A stretch of DNA of 9,234 bases from Chloroflexota bacterium (GCA_021823905.1 JAKALX010000124.1:1-9234); one strand, 5' to 3'; shown: positions 1 to 6,994, counted from the first letter of the stretch. The notes: generated by a model not told the origin, from the sequence alone. Program-made: numbers and translations.

Positions 1-375
1 GCGACGGCCTGCGCGACTCGGCCACCAGCGGTGGGGTGACCAGGGGATTCACCTGGGACGTGAACGCCGGCCTGCCGGTCATCCTCGACGACGGCTCGCA
101 GTACGTTTACGGCGCCGGGCTCGTCTCGCAGGTCTCGGGCGCAAACACCTACTACTACCTCGCCGACGGCCTCGGCTCGACGATGGCGACCACGGACGCG
201 TCAGGCGCGGTCGTCAACTCGTACACCTACGACGTCTACGGCAAGACCACGGCCTCCTCGGGCAGCCAGGCGAACGACTTCCAGTTCGCGGGCCAGCAGA
301 CCGACCCGACGGGGCTGCAGTATCTGCGGGCGCGGTACTACGACCCGGAGGTTGGGGGGTTCCTGAGCAGGGATC
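1..375 (+). repeat. RHS core direct repeat, copy A
   Basis: These bases align without gaps to 1489-1863 (constant offset of 1488), roughly nine of ten bases equal by eye. Similarity ends sharply after the FLSRDP/FLSREP codons, where the two tips diverge. The copy probably extends beyond the window start. Confidence 0.9.
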
Positions 376-749
376 CGCTGGCCGCGATGCCGGGGTGGGG
401 TGGAAACGGGTTTGGGTATGCGGGGGGGAATCCGTCGAATGCGACGGATCCGAGTGGTCTCTGGAGTATCTGGCCCCCTGGAGCTGATCTGTGCATTCTT
501 GGCTTCGGTCCATTCTGCAAGGATCCGGTGCCGACCTGCGATGGCCATCCGATCGGGAGCGCGCCGTGCTTGGGCCCGACCGATGGCGGCGAATCCTTGC
601 TCCACCGTCTAGCGGTCGACCTCTGCGAACAGCTCCCCGCTTGTATTGTCACGTACATTGTGCCAGTTCCGAAAATGAACGGTGAATACGAAAAGATCAA
701 TACGTCCAAAACTGCGAAGGAGTCATTCGAGGCGAGGTCATGGACATGA
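3..749 (+). CDS. RHS/YD-repeat protein, C-terminal part with variable toxin-like tip (5' partial)
   Basis: The frame is open from the window edge, so the start lies upstream; an in-frame GTG at 36 is probably internal. Up to about base 375 the protein is conserved RHS core, with YD-type repeats (SYTYDVYGKT) and the hallmark end YLRARYYDPEVGGFLSRDP. A DPSGL motif (the usual RHS DPxG boundary) follows near base 450. After it comes an unrelated tip of about 100 residues with six cysteines, which I do not recognise. In RHS proteins the core forms a shell around a C-terminal toxin that is delivered to other cells; that the tip is toxic here is inferred from position only. The core is nearly repeated at 1489-1863, and the tip differs in base composition from the core. 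The stop overlaps the next start (ATGA at 746-749), which suggests coupled translation. Confidence 0.85.
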   Translation, partial: DGLRDSATSGGVTRGFTWDVNAGLPVILDDGSQYVYGAGLVSQVSGANTYYYLADGLGSTMATTDASGAVVNSYTYDVYGKTTASSGSQANDFQFAGQQTDPTGLQYLRARYYDPEVGGFLSRDPLAAMPGWGGNGFGYAGGNPSNATDPSGLWSIWPPGADLCILGFGPFCKDPVPTCDGHPIGSAPCLGPTDGGESLLHRLAVDLCEQLPACIVTYIVPVPKMNGEYEKINTSKTAKESFEARSWT

Positions 750-889
750 GGATGAGAGATGGCAATTATCAATGGTTAGTTCAGTCCGGAAGTGGCGATA
801 CGCTCAAAATCTGGAGCTTGCGTAAGGGCCAATCCGAAGATGCGTTTAGGCAGGCACAAAAGGAATACAAATGGAAGGTAGTTCCCTAA
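746..889 (+). CDS. Small 47-aa ORF coupled to the RHS tip
   Basis: This ORF starts at the ATG of an ATGA overlap with the RHS stop. A GAGG at 734-737 lies 8 bases before the ATG, a good Shine-Dalgarno position. The product begins MRMRDGNYQWLVQSGSG and ends KEYKWKVVP; it is charged, with no signal peptide or membrane segment. I recognise no family. Its position straight after a toxin tip suits a small immunity protein. It could also be the true C-terminal end of the toxin, reached by a -1 frameshift or separated by a frameshift mutation. Base composition here is more AT-rich than in the RHS core, as in the next ORF. The ORF is short, so it could be spurious, but the overlap and ribosome site support it. 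Confidence 0.45.
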   Translation: MRMRDGNYQWLVQSGSGDTLKIWSLRKGQSEDAFRQAQKEYKWKVVP

Positions 890-916
890 TTACTGCGGGC
901 TACGTGGTAGAACGAT

Positions 917-1327
917 ATGCTCAAAGTTCAAATCCTCATCTGTGCATACCATAGTGAAAACCATATCTCGGACGTCCGTGCATTACTTGGCGACGGCGAC
1001 CTTCTTGAGCGAGATTTGGGCGAGGTGAATGATCTCGGGCTCCCATCTCCACAGACTGTCTGGCTCGCTATCTTGGGAAGGCAGTCGGACTTGGACGCAA
1101 TCGATAAGGCTGCAACCTGGATTGAGAAAAAGCGAGCTAATATCGAACGTCTAGCGAAGGAGGGGTGGGAGATCAGAATTAGTCTAGATTTGTCCGCAAG
1201 TGACCCGGTCTCTTCCGTTGTGCTTTCCAATAGATTCTTAAGTCAACTCGCTCACCATCGAGACATCGAATTCGAGGTGACTGTTTTCCCGCAGCCATCA
1301 ACGGCCTTGGAGTACCCGGGTTCGTAA
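917..1327 (+). CDS. Hypothetical 136-aa protein, candidate immunity protein for RHS tip 1
   Basis: The product begins MLKVQILICAYHSENHISDV and is predicted soluble, with alternating beta-like and helical stretches (DKAATWIEKKRANIERLAKE looks helical) and no signal peptide. I recognise no family. It lies 27 bases after the mini-ORF and before the second RHS unit, which is where RHS and CDI loci place the immunity gene. Its codons are clearly more AT-rich than the RHS core (for example AGA, AAT and TTA), as is common for horizontally exchanged immunity genes. No strong Shine-Dalgarno is visible before ATG 917. The role is inferred from position alone. Confidence 0.6.
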   Translation: MLKVQILICAYHSENHISDVRALLGDGDLLERDLGEVNDLGLPSPQTVWLAILGRQSDLDAIDKAATWIEKKRANIERLAKEGWEIRISLDLSASDPVSSVVLSNRFLSQLAHHRDIEFEVTVFPQPSTALEYPGS

Positions 1328-1356
1328 CTCACAATGTCACCTGATCCGCTAACAAG

Positions 1357-1505
1357 CGTACGATGATGCGAACCGGATGACGACCGCGACGCTTCCCAAC
1401 GGTATGGTCTCGACATCGAGCAACGACTACGAGGACCGGATGACCTCGGCCACGGTCGGCGGCACCACCTGGACCTACGCCTATCGCGGCGACGGTCTGC
1501 GCGAC
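1357..1505 (+). repeat. RHS core repeat shared with 2919-3013 (full version)
   Basis: This block matches 2919-3013 from YDDANRM to GDGLRD. It contains the 54 bases (1419-1472) missing from the later copy. Confidence 0.8.
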
Positions 1506-2387
1506 TCAGCGACCAGCGGCGGGGTGACCAGGGCCTTCACCTGGGACGTGAACGCCGGTCTGCCGGTCATCCTCGACGACGGCTCGCAGTACGTCTACGG
1601 CGCCGGGCTCGTCGCCCAGGTCTCCGGCGCGAACACTTACTACTACCTCGCCGACGGCCTCGGCTCGACGATAGCGACGACGGACTCGTCGGGCGCGGTC
1701 GTCAACTCGTACACCTACGACGTCTACGGCAAGACGACGGCGTCATCGGGCGCCCAGGCGAACGACTTCCAGTTCGCGGGCCAGCAGACCGACCCGACGG
1801 GGCTCCAATACCTGCGGGCGCGGTACTACGACCCGGAGACGGGCGGGTTCTTGAGCCGGGAGCCAATGGCATCCGGCCCGTCATGGCCCGCCAACTCGTT
1901 CGTGTTTGGAGTCGGCAACCCCGGCCGGTTCGTCGATCGCTCGGGTCTCTACCCGGCGGATGAGAATGGTTGCCACGCGGACCGTCAAGATCCGGAATGC
2001 GCGAGGCGCATCGATGCCGAGTGGGACCGGACCTGTGGCGGACTCTACTACTACACGTACGACCACTGTCGTGACTCGCTTGGCAATGCAAACGTGTTCA
2101 AGGATGCCTACTACGGCGCCATCGTCACCGTAGCGAAGCCGTTGCTTGGTGAATACCACCAGCGCCTCGTATCTTGCGTTCGAGACGATGAATGCCGAAA
2201 GAACTCGGACGCGTTCTTCCAAACCCTCCAGGGATTCGGGCCCGGAGGAGTAGATCAGGCAGCCAGAGATGCCGCACTGGCATCGCCATGGCCATGGTTG
2301 GCCGGCGTTTACAGCATCTTGCGCGCTCTCCCAGGAACGGGAGCCTCCCAGGTCTGGGCCGCCTACAAGTATGAATATGGCAAATAA
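1377..2387 (+). CDS. Orphan RHS C-terminal cassette with a second, different toxin-like tip
   Basis: Residues 1-163 are RHS core, closely matching the first RHS copy and ending YLRARYYDPETGGFLSREP. Residues 192-336 are a new tip with six cysteines (199, 208, 220, 231, 267, 273) and a hydrophobic stretch near the end (SPWPWLAGVYSILRALPG). The normal DPSG boundary reads DRSG here. The frame opens at 1353 just after a TAA at 1350, and RHS homology begins at once (YDDANRM). ATG 1377 is therefore an internal RHS methionine, and no convincing ribosome site precedes it. It looks like a displaced, possibly silent cassette that could replace the tip of the upstream full-length gene by recombination across the shared core. 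Such orphan RHS/CDI modules are known; toxicity of this tip is inferred. The 3' end overlaps the RDD gene. Confidence 0.8.
   Translation: MTTATLPNGMVSTSSNDYEDRMTSATVGGTTWTYAYRGDGLRDSATSGGVTRAFTWDVNAGLPVILDDGSQYVYGAGLVAQVSGANTYYYLADGLGSTIATTDSSGAVVNSYTYDVYGKTTASSGAQANDFQFAGQQTDPTGLQYLRARYYDPETGGFLSREPMASGPSWPANSFVFGVGNPGRFVDRSGLYPADENGCHADRQDPECARRIDAEWDRTCGGLYYYTYDHCRDSLGNANVFKDAYYGAIVTVAKPLLGEYHQRLVSCVRDDECRKNSDAFFQTLQGFGPGGVDQAARDAALASPWPWLAGVYSILRALPGTGASQVWAAYKYEYGK
1489..1863 (+). repeat. RHS core direct repeat, copy B
   Basis: This is the partner of 1-375. Most differences are at third codon positions, so the two copies have been under protein-level constraint or kept similar by gene conversion. 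The repeat gives a path for recombination that would delete 1488 bases and swap tips. Confidence 0.9.
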
Positions 2388-2835
2388 CCAGCCTGGCTAT
2401 GTAGCCCGCCGAGCGGCCGCCTTTGCCCTAGACTGCGCGCTCGTATGGCTCTTGCTTGTTCTTCAGTCTGAAGTTCTTGGCTTGCCGAACCTGGTGGCAG
2501 TCAATGCGGCGGCATGGCTCGGTTATCGTGGCGTGATTGGCGCCATAGCTCCCGCGAGTACAGTCGGGCGAGCCGCCGCAGGTCTCCGGCTGGTCAAGGC
2601 TGAGACGGACGCGCAGCGTGCGGGCGTACGGCGGACTATGCTACGAGAATCGCCGGTCGCCGCCGTGCTGCTGGCGCCACTCATGGGATTACCCATTGGG
2701 TTCGTGTTGCTGTTCTCTGGCGCACCTCTGTTGGTGGCGCTGGATTTTGCGTTCATCGTCGTCCGCAAAGACCGCCGGAGCTTACGCGACCTACTTGCGG
2801 ATACGGCCGTCGTACTAACGCGACCTACTGAGTAA
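2371..2835 (+). CDS. RDD-family integral membrane protein, candidate immunity protein for RHS tip 2
   Basis: The 154-aa product matches the RDD pattern. An N-terminal Arg/Asp helix (RRAAAFALDCALVWLLL, with R13, R14 and D21) comes first, then a second hydrophobic stretch near residues 38-56. A middle block VGRAAAGLRLVKAE resembles the usual G-x-R-x-x-G-L-R-V-V segment. Hydrophobic segments follow at about 94-125, then the typical tail RKDRRSLRDLLADTAVVL. I chose ATG 2371 (ATG 2377 is an alternative) because an upstream ATG at 2269 would add residues unlike the family and overlap the RHS gene by 119 bases. The start overlaps the RHS stop by 17 bases, so translation is probably coupled. RDD proteins are mostly of unknown or transport-related function; use as immunity against a membrane-active toxin is inference from position. 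Confidence 0.8.
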   Translation: MNMANNQPGYVARRAAAFALDCALVWLLLVLQSEVLGLPNLVAVNAAAWLGYRGVIGAIAPASTVGRAAAGLRLVKAETDAQRAGVRRTMLRESPVAAVLLAPLMGLPIGFVLLFSGAPLLVALDFAFIVVRKDRRSLRDLLADTAVVLTRPTE

Positions 2836-2842
2836 CAACTGA

Positions 2843-3020
2843 ACCAAAAACGCCAACACCTGTTACCGTGTATCGACTCACACTTCGACTACGCTAAACT
2901 CGACCGCGACGATCTGCGCATATGACGATGCAAACCGAATGACGACCGCCACTTTGCCCAACGGTATGGTCTCGACCTCGACCTACGCCTATCGCGGCGA
3001 CGGCCTGCGCGACGCAGAGG
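2843..3020 (+). pseudogene. Broken RHS core fragment
   Basis: The frame after the TGA at 2840 reads RHS-like sequence (STTLNSTATICAYDDANRM, then TTATLPNGMVST, then TYAYRGDGLRD). It matches the orphan RHS unit from 1357 but lacks 54 bases (18 codons) that sit at 1419-1472 there; the join is at 2980/2981. Similarity stops at about 3013, next to the stop codon of the monooxygenase gene on the other strand. There is no tip and no DPxG boundary. It is a remnant of a third cassette, cut by rearrangement. Confidence 0.75.
2919..3013 (+). repeat. RHS core repeat shared with 1357-1505 (54-base deletion)
   Basis: The 95 bases here correspond to 149 in the earlier copy; the difference is exactly one 54-base in-frame loss at 2980/2981. 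The right end marks the break where RHS sequence gives way to the monooxygenase gene. Confidence 0.8.
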
Positions 3021-3024
3021 CTGG

Positions 3025-4014
3025 CTACTTGAAATGCGGCATGACTTCGCGCGCGAAGCGCTCGAGCCGCGGATTGAGGTCCGCCGGATTCATGCCCGGG
3101 GGAGTGCCCCAGCCGATGATGTCGGTGAGGGGCAGCGCCTTCGTCACGGCGTCGATCTGTGCGATGAGCTCACGCGGCGAGCCGATCATGTACCCCTGGT
3201 CAATGGGGACCGCGCCGGGGCCGGGGCGAACGTAGCCCGCGGCCAACCACGGGGCGTAGGTCGATCCTCGATAGCGCTCGCGCTCACGGATGACCTGCCA
3301 GAGCTGGTCGTCGCGCCCCTGTTCGCTCAAGAACCATGACTTGATGAGCCCGACGCGGTAATCGCCCGGCGAGCGGCCCTGCTTCTGGAGCTCGTCGAGC
3401 CAGGCGTCGTACCCCCCGGTGCGGTCCGCCTGCGGCAAGAGGTTGAGGCCAAGCCGAGCCGCGCGCCGCGCGGCAGGCTCGGCGGTGGCGGCCATCCAGA
3501 GTGGCGGGTGCGGCTTCTGGACGGGCTTGGGCACGACGTCCACGGCCTGCAGGCGGTGATGGCGGCCCTCGAATGAGAACGGGCCGTCCCCCCAGCAGCC
3601 GCGCAGAATCGCCACGCCTTCCTCCATCCGGCTGGCCCGCTCTCTGCGGCTGGTGCCAAACGCCGCGAACTCCTCGTCGCGATATCCAGCTCCAACGCCG
3701 AGCATCGCGCGCCCGTTGGAGAGGATGTCAATCGTCGCGATGTCCTCCGCCAGCTTGACCGGGTGGTACAACGGAAGGACGAGGATGTCCGTCGAGATCT
3801 GCACGTGCGTTGTCCGCGCGGCGATGGCAGCCATGAGCGGCACCGGCGACGGGGTATAGCCGTCCTCGACGAAATGGTGCTCGGTCAGCCAGATCGAGTC
3901 GTAGCCGAGCTCATCCGCGAACTGGATCTGCTCCAGGAGGCCGGCGTAAACCTCCGCCCACGGCTTGCGCCATTGGGCGGGATTGCGGAAGTCGTAAACC
4001 AGGCCGAATCGCAT
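3025..4014 (-). CDS. Luciferase-like (LLM class) flavin-dependent monooxygenase
   Basis: The 329-aa protein has the normal length and fold pattern of the bacterial luciferase-like TIM-barrel family. It shows the N-terminal strand MRFGLVYDF, the motif WLTEHHF (E45, H46, H47), and the stretches VLPLYHPVKLAEDIATIDIL and GRAMLGVGAGYRDEEFAAFG typical of these enzymes. Members use FMNH2 or F420H2 and often oxidise small organic substrates in the cytoplasm; cofactor and substrate cannot be read here. I chose ATG 4014 because GGAG (complement of 4022-4025) lies 7 bases before it. The ATG at 4020 is too close to that site, and longer frames up to 4278 add low-complexity Arg/Ala sequence. It is divergent from the CoA-transferase gene, and the two may act in one catabolic pathway. 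Its 3' end touches RHS debris. Confidence 0.9.
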   Translation of the reverse strand: MRFGLVYDFRNPAQWRKPWAEVYAGLLEQIQFADELGYDSIWLTEHHFVEDGYTPSPVPLMAAIAARTTHVQISTDILVLPLYHPVKLAEDIATIDILSNGRAMLGVGAGYRDEEFAAFGTSRRERASRMEEGVAILRGCWGDGPFSFEGRHHRLQAVDVVPKPVQKPHPPLWMAATAEPAARRAARLGLNLLPQADRTGGYDAWLDELQKQGRSPGDYRVGLIKSWFLSEQGRDDQLWQVIRERERYRGSTYAPWLAAGYVRPGPGAVPIDQGYMIGSPRELIAQIDAVTKALPLTDIIGWGTPPGMNPADLNPRLERFAREVMPHFK

Positions 4015-4305
4015 TGTCATGCTCCGTTCTGCCTGCGGCGCGCTCCGGCTGTCACCGCAGCCCACGCGGGAGATTGCGGGGAGCTTACTACGCAATCGGG
4101 GAGCTCGCGCCCGACGAGGCAGCCACTTGCGACCCAGGTTCCGGCCACCGCATCCCTGACCTCCGCGTAAAGGCGATCTGGCCGATCTGGTGCTGACTGG
4201 TTGCGAACGCAACGCTGCTGCGCCAAGATTCCGCGTCATAGCCCGGCTGGTGGAACGAAGCCGCCCGCTGGCCGCCACCCGCCATCAAGGAGATTAGAAG
4301 CAGGA
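4015..4305. promoter_or_regulatory. Divergent intergenic region between the monooxygenase and CoA-transferase genes
   Basis: These 291 bases separate two divergent starts and must hold the promoters for both, although I find no convincing -35/-10 pair. Two small structures stand out. A 9-base tandem repeat (cgatctgg plus one base) lies at 4174-4191. An inverted repeat, GTTGCG-AA-CGCAAC, lies at 4200-4213, about 92 bases before the CoA-transferase start. The inverted repeat could be an operator shared by the two genes, but no regulator gene is visible in the window. Confidence 0.35.
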
Positions 4306-6738
4306 ATGCCCGAAGCTCCCGGACCACTGCACGAGATCGTGGTCGTCGATTTCGCAACACGGCGCGCCGAGCTCGCGGGGCGGGTACTTGCCGAGCTGGG
4401 CGCGGCCGTCGTGAAGGTTGAACCGCCCGGAGGAGCCGAATCGCGGCGGATGCCACCGTTCGCGGGGAGCACAGACCAGTCGCTCTACTGGGAAGTGGTG
4501 GCGGCGGGCAAGCGAAGCGTTGTCGTTGATCTCTGCGATTCCGCCGGTCTGGCCGAGCTTCAGCCGTTGCTCGAGCGGGCGGACATCCTCATTGAAAGTT
4601 TCGATCCCGGCGTCATGGAGGGGTTGGGGCTTGGCTACGAGCAGCTGGCGGCCGCCAACCCGGGCATCGTCTACGTTTCCGTCACGCCATACGGACAGAG
4701 CGGGCCGGATGCTGGAAGCCCGGCCACGGATCTCACCATCGAAGCCGCGGCCGGCCTTCTTGGGCTGCAGGGGGACCGCGACCGCCCGCCTGTGCCAATC
4801 GGCTATCCACAGGCATCGTTCCACGCAGGCGTCCAGGCCGCGGCCGACGCGCTCGTCGCCCTCAACGCGCGAGCCGATTCCGGCCTCGGACAGCGCCTCG
4901 ATGTCTCGATGCAGGCGGCAATGGTCTGGACGCTGATGAGCGCGACGGGCTACCCAAAGGTGACCGGAGACGACCCGCCCGGGACCGGCGCCAACCGAAA
5001 GTCGCCAGTCTCCGCCATCCCGGGCGTGGAGATGCCCGCAATCTGGGAGTGCGCCGACGGCTTCGTGACGTGCACGCTCGCGGGTGGCCGGGTAGGCAGC
5101 ACGCCGTTGCAGACGATCCTCAACCAGGCAGCAGCGGAGGGCGGGCTCGATGACGGCCTCGCGAAACTCGACTGGACTGCGTGGCCCGTCGACCTGGCGG
5201 CCGGGAAGTTGACGCCGGCGGACGTCGGCCGAGCCCTCGAAGCGGTTACCGTGTTCTTCCGGGGCCACACCCGGAACGAGCTGATGGAGTTCGGAACCAG
5301 AACATCGCTGCTCATCGCGGCCGTCTTCGACGTCCCCGCTCTCCTTAATGAGCCCCAGCTGAAGGCGCGTGATTACTGGCGAACGGTTGCGGGGCGCGTT
5401 CAGCCGGGGCCGCCGGTACGCCTTTCGGCAACGCCGATGCGTGATCCGCAACCGGCGCCACGCCTGGGGGCCGACCAGCACCTGCTCGAGAAGCTCCCGC
5501 CGGCGCGGACCGGTCTCGCCCGGGCCGGCGCCACCAGGCGCCCGTTCGAGGGGCTGAAGGTCGCCGACTTCGCCTGGATAGGCGTCGGCCCGATCGTCTC
5601 GAAGGCGCTCGCCGACCACGGCGCCACCGTGGTGCACGTCGAATCGCCCTCGCGTCCCGACCTGCTTCGAACAGTTCCGCCGTTCAACGACAACATTCCC
5701 GGCCTCGACCGCGCGCAGTTCATGGCGAACTTCAACACGTCGAAGCTGGGCCTCAACCTCAACCTTTCGACCGAAGCGGGACGCGAAGTGGCCCGCGATC
5801 TCATTCGCTGGAGCGACGTGGTCCTTGAGAGCTTTACGGCGGGGACCTTCGCGCGATTGGGCTTCAGCCACAAAACGCTGGCGGCCGAGCAACCTGACCT
5901 GGTGATGTTCAGCACCTGCCTCCGCGGCCAGACAGGTCCGCAGTGCATGTACGGCGGGTATGGGGGCCAGGGAGCGGCGCTCGCCGGCATCTACAGCGTT
6001 ACCGGTTGGCCCGACCGTCCACCATCGTCACCCTGGGGCGCCTACACCGATTTCATCGCCCCGCGCTACGGCGTGGCTGCGCTCTCCGCCGCTCTGCTCC
6101 ATCGCAAGCGAACCGGGCAGGGGCAACACATCGACCTTGCGCAGGTCGAAGCTGGCATTCATTTTATCGAGCCGCTCGTGCTCGACTACACCGTCAACGG
6201 CCGCGTGCCGGGGCCGGCCGGCCATGAGTCCCCGACGGCGAGCCCGCATGGGGTCTATCAGGCCCGAGGTGTCGAGCGGTACGTGGCGATCGCCTGCGAG
6301 ACCACCGCCGAGTGGCATGCGCTCCAATCCGTGGCGCCGCTGGCCGAATTCAGCGGCCCGGCCTTCGACGGCCTGGCGGCGCGTCTGGCAGCGGACTCGC
6401 AAATCGACGCCGCGATCGCCGCCTGGTGCGCCAACGAAGATCCGTTCCAGGTGGTCGAACGACTGAAACGGGCGCGGGTGCCCGCGGCCGTGGTCCAGCG
6501 GCCGAGCGACCTCTATGAAGATCCACAGTTGGCCCATCGCGGCTTCTTCGTCACCTGCGAGCACGCCGTTATGGGGCCGACGCCCTATGACGGACCGGCG
6601 ACGATCTTCAGCCGGACGCCGGCGAAGCTCTCCGCGGCGCCATGCCTTGGGCAGCACACGCACGAAGTCCTTCGGGACATCCTGGGCTACTGCGACCACG
6701 AGATCGCCGAGTACGCCGCGCGCGGCGCGATGACGTAG
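4306..6738 (+). CDS. Tandem CaiB/BaiF (class III) CoA-transferase, two fused domains
   Basis: The 810-aa protein is two full-length class III CoA-transferase domains in one chain, at about residues 5-395 and 414-805; single-domain members are about 400 aa. Domain 1 shows LGAAVVKVEPPGG and SGLGQRLDVSMQAA. Domain 2 shows HGATVVHVESP, RTGQGQHIDLAQVEA and a C-terminal LGQHTHEVLRDILG. Counting back from the GxGQ motif, the place of catalytic Asp169 of formyl-CoA transferase is Ser171 in domain 1 but Asp582 (YTDFIAP) in domain 2. Only the second half should form the acyl-CoA aspartyl intermediate. The family moves CoA between carboxylic acids in the cytoplasm; the substrate is not evident. DddD, a DMSP CoA-transferase/lyase, has a similar two-domain plan, but nothing here shows that substrate. 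I chose ATG 4306 behind AAGGAG at 4287-4292 (13-base gap). It is divergent from the flavin monooxygenase gene. Confidence 0.92.
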   Translation: MPEAPGPLHEIVVVDFATRRAELAGRVLAELGAAVVKVEPPGGAESRRMPPFAGSTDQSLYWEVVAAGKRSVVVDLCDSAGLAELQPLLERADILIESFDPGVMEGLGLGYEQLAAANPGIVYVSVTPYGQSGPDAGSPATDLTIEAAAGLLGLQGDRDRPPVPIGYPQASFHAGVQAAADALVALNARADSGLGQRLDVSMQAAMVWTLMSATGYPKVTGDDPPGTGANRKSPVSAIPGVEMPAIWECADGFVTCTLAGGRVGSTPLQTILNQAAAEGGLDDGLAKLDWTAWPVDLAAGKLTPADVGRALEAVTVFFRGHTRNELMEFGTRTSLLIAAVFDVPALLNEPQLKARDYWRTVAGRVQPGPPVRLSATPMRDPQPAPRLGADQHLLEKLPPARTGLARAGATRRPFEGLKVADFAWIGVGPIVSKALADHGATVVHVESPSRPDLLRTVPPFNDNIPGLDRAQFMANFNTSKLGLNLNLSTEAGREVARDLIRWSDVVLESFTAGTFARLGFSHKTLAAEQPDLVMFSTCLRGQTGPQCMYGGYGGQGAALAGIYSVTGWPDRPPSSPWGAYTDFIAPRYGVAALSAALLHRKRTGQGQHIDLAQVEAGIHFIEPLVLDYTVNGRVPGPAGHESPTASPHGVYQARGVERYVAIACETTAEWHALQSVAPLAEFSGPAFDGLAARLAADSQIDAAIAAWCANEDPFQVVERLKRARVPAAVVQRPSDLYEDPQLAHRGFFVTCEHAVMGPTPYDGPATIFSRTPAKLSAAPCLGQHTHEVLRDILGYCDHEIAEYAARGAMT

Positions 6739-6784
6739 CCCGCCCCGCGGCGGAAGCTCATGGCGCGGGCCCGAAGTCCGTCTC

Positions 6785-6862
6785 CTGACGAACCAAGGCA
6801 ACGACAGCTTCTCGTGGAACTACGAGGGCCGAATGACCCTCCCCACGGCCGGCGGGAGCTAC
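6785..6862 (+). pseudogene. Short RHS core remnant downstream of the CoA-transferase
   Basis: The frame from 6785 reads NQGNDSFSWNYEGRMTLPTA followed by GGSYR. This resembles the RHS block NDYEDRMTSATVGG of the orphan cassette, both in protein and in bases (around tacgag-ggccgaatgacc). It has no start and no continuation of the core; similarity fades by about 6862. It is a scrap of an RHS gene and shows that RHS debris lies on both sides of the monooxygenase and CoA-transferase pair. The rest of 6739-6949 holds no gene that I can support. Confidence 0.55.
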
Positions 6863-6949
6863 CGTGCTGCGCCCTCCGTGGCAACGGCCAGCGTACGTGC
6901 ATCGATCTACGTGAAATTAATAATTGCTTGCATTTTTTTAAGATGTCTA

Positions 6950-6978
6950 TTGACTTTGTTCCGAGGAAGTGCCAAAAT
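6950..6978 (+). promoter_or_regulatory. Likely sigma-70-type promoter of the DUF2089-DUF4097 operon
   Basis: A -35 box TTGACT (6950-6955, five of six consensus bases) is followed after exactly 17 bases by CAAAAT (6973-6978, four of six) as the -10. An AT-rich stretch (6911-6942, with a run of T) lies directly upstream and may act as an UP element; it is striking in this GC-rich DNA. The first start codon of the operon is 31 bases after the -10. Confidence 0.6.
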
Positions 6979-6994
6979 CGTCCCAGAAAGAGGT

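Noticed and set aside
1..2387. Direct repeats as a transposon or integron
   Set aside because: The repeats are RHS coding sequence; no transposase, integrase or terminal inverted repeat is visible.
4015..4278. Longer monooxygenase start at 4278
   Set aside because: It adds 88 low-complexity residues before the family's usual N-terminal strand, and the GGAG site points to 4014.
4201..4305. TTG start that would lengthen the CoA-transferase by 35 residues
   Set aside because: The extra residues are Arg/Pro-rich and unlike the family start; the ATG at 4306 follows an AAGGAG.
4294..5892. 532-codon open frame on the minus strand
   Set aside because: It lies wholly within the CoA-transferase gene and its product is Arg-rich with no domain pattern; it is a GC-driven antisense shadow.
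6028..6801. 257-codon minus-strand frame
   Set aside because: It is antisense to the second CoA-transferase domain, with Arg/Gly-rich shadow composition.
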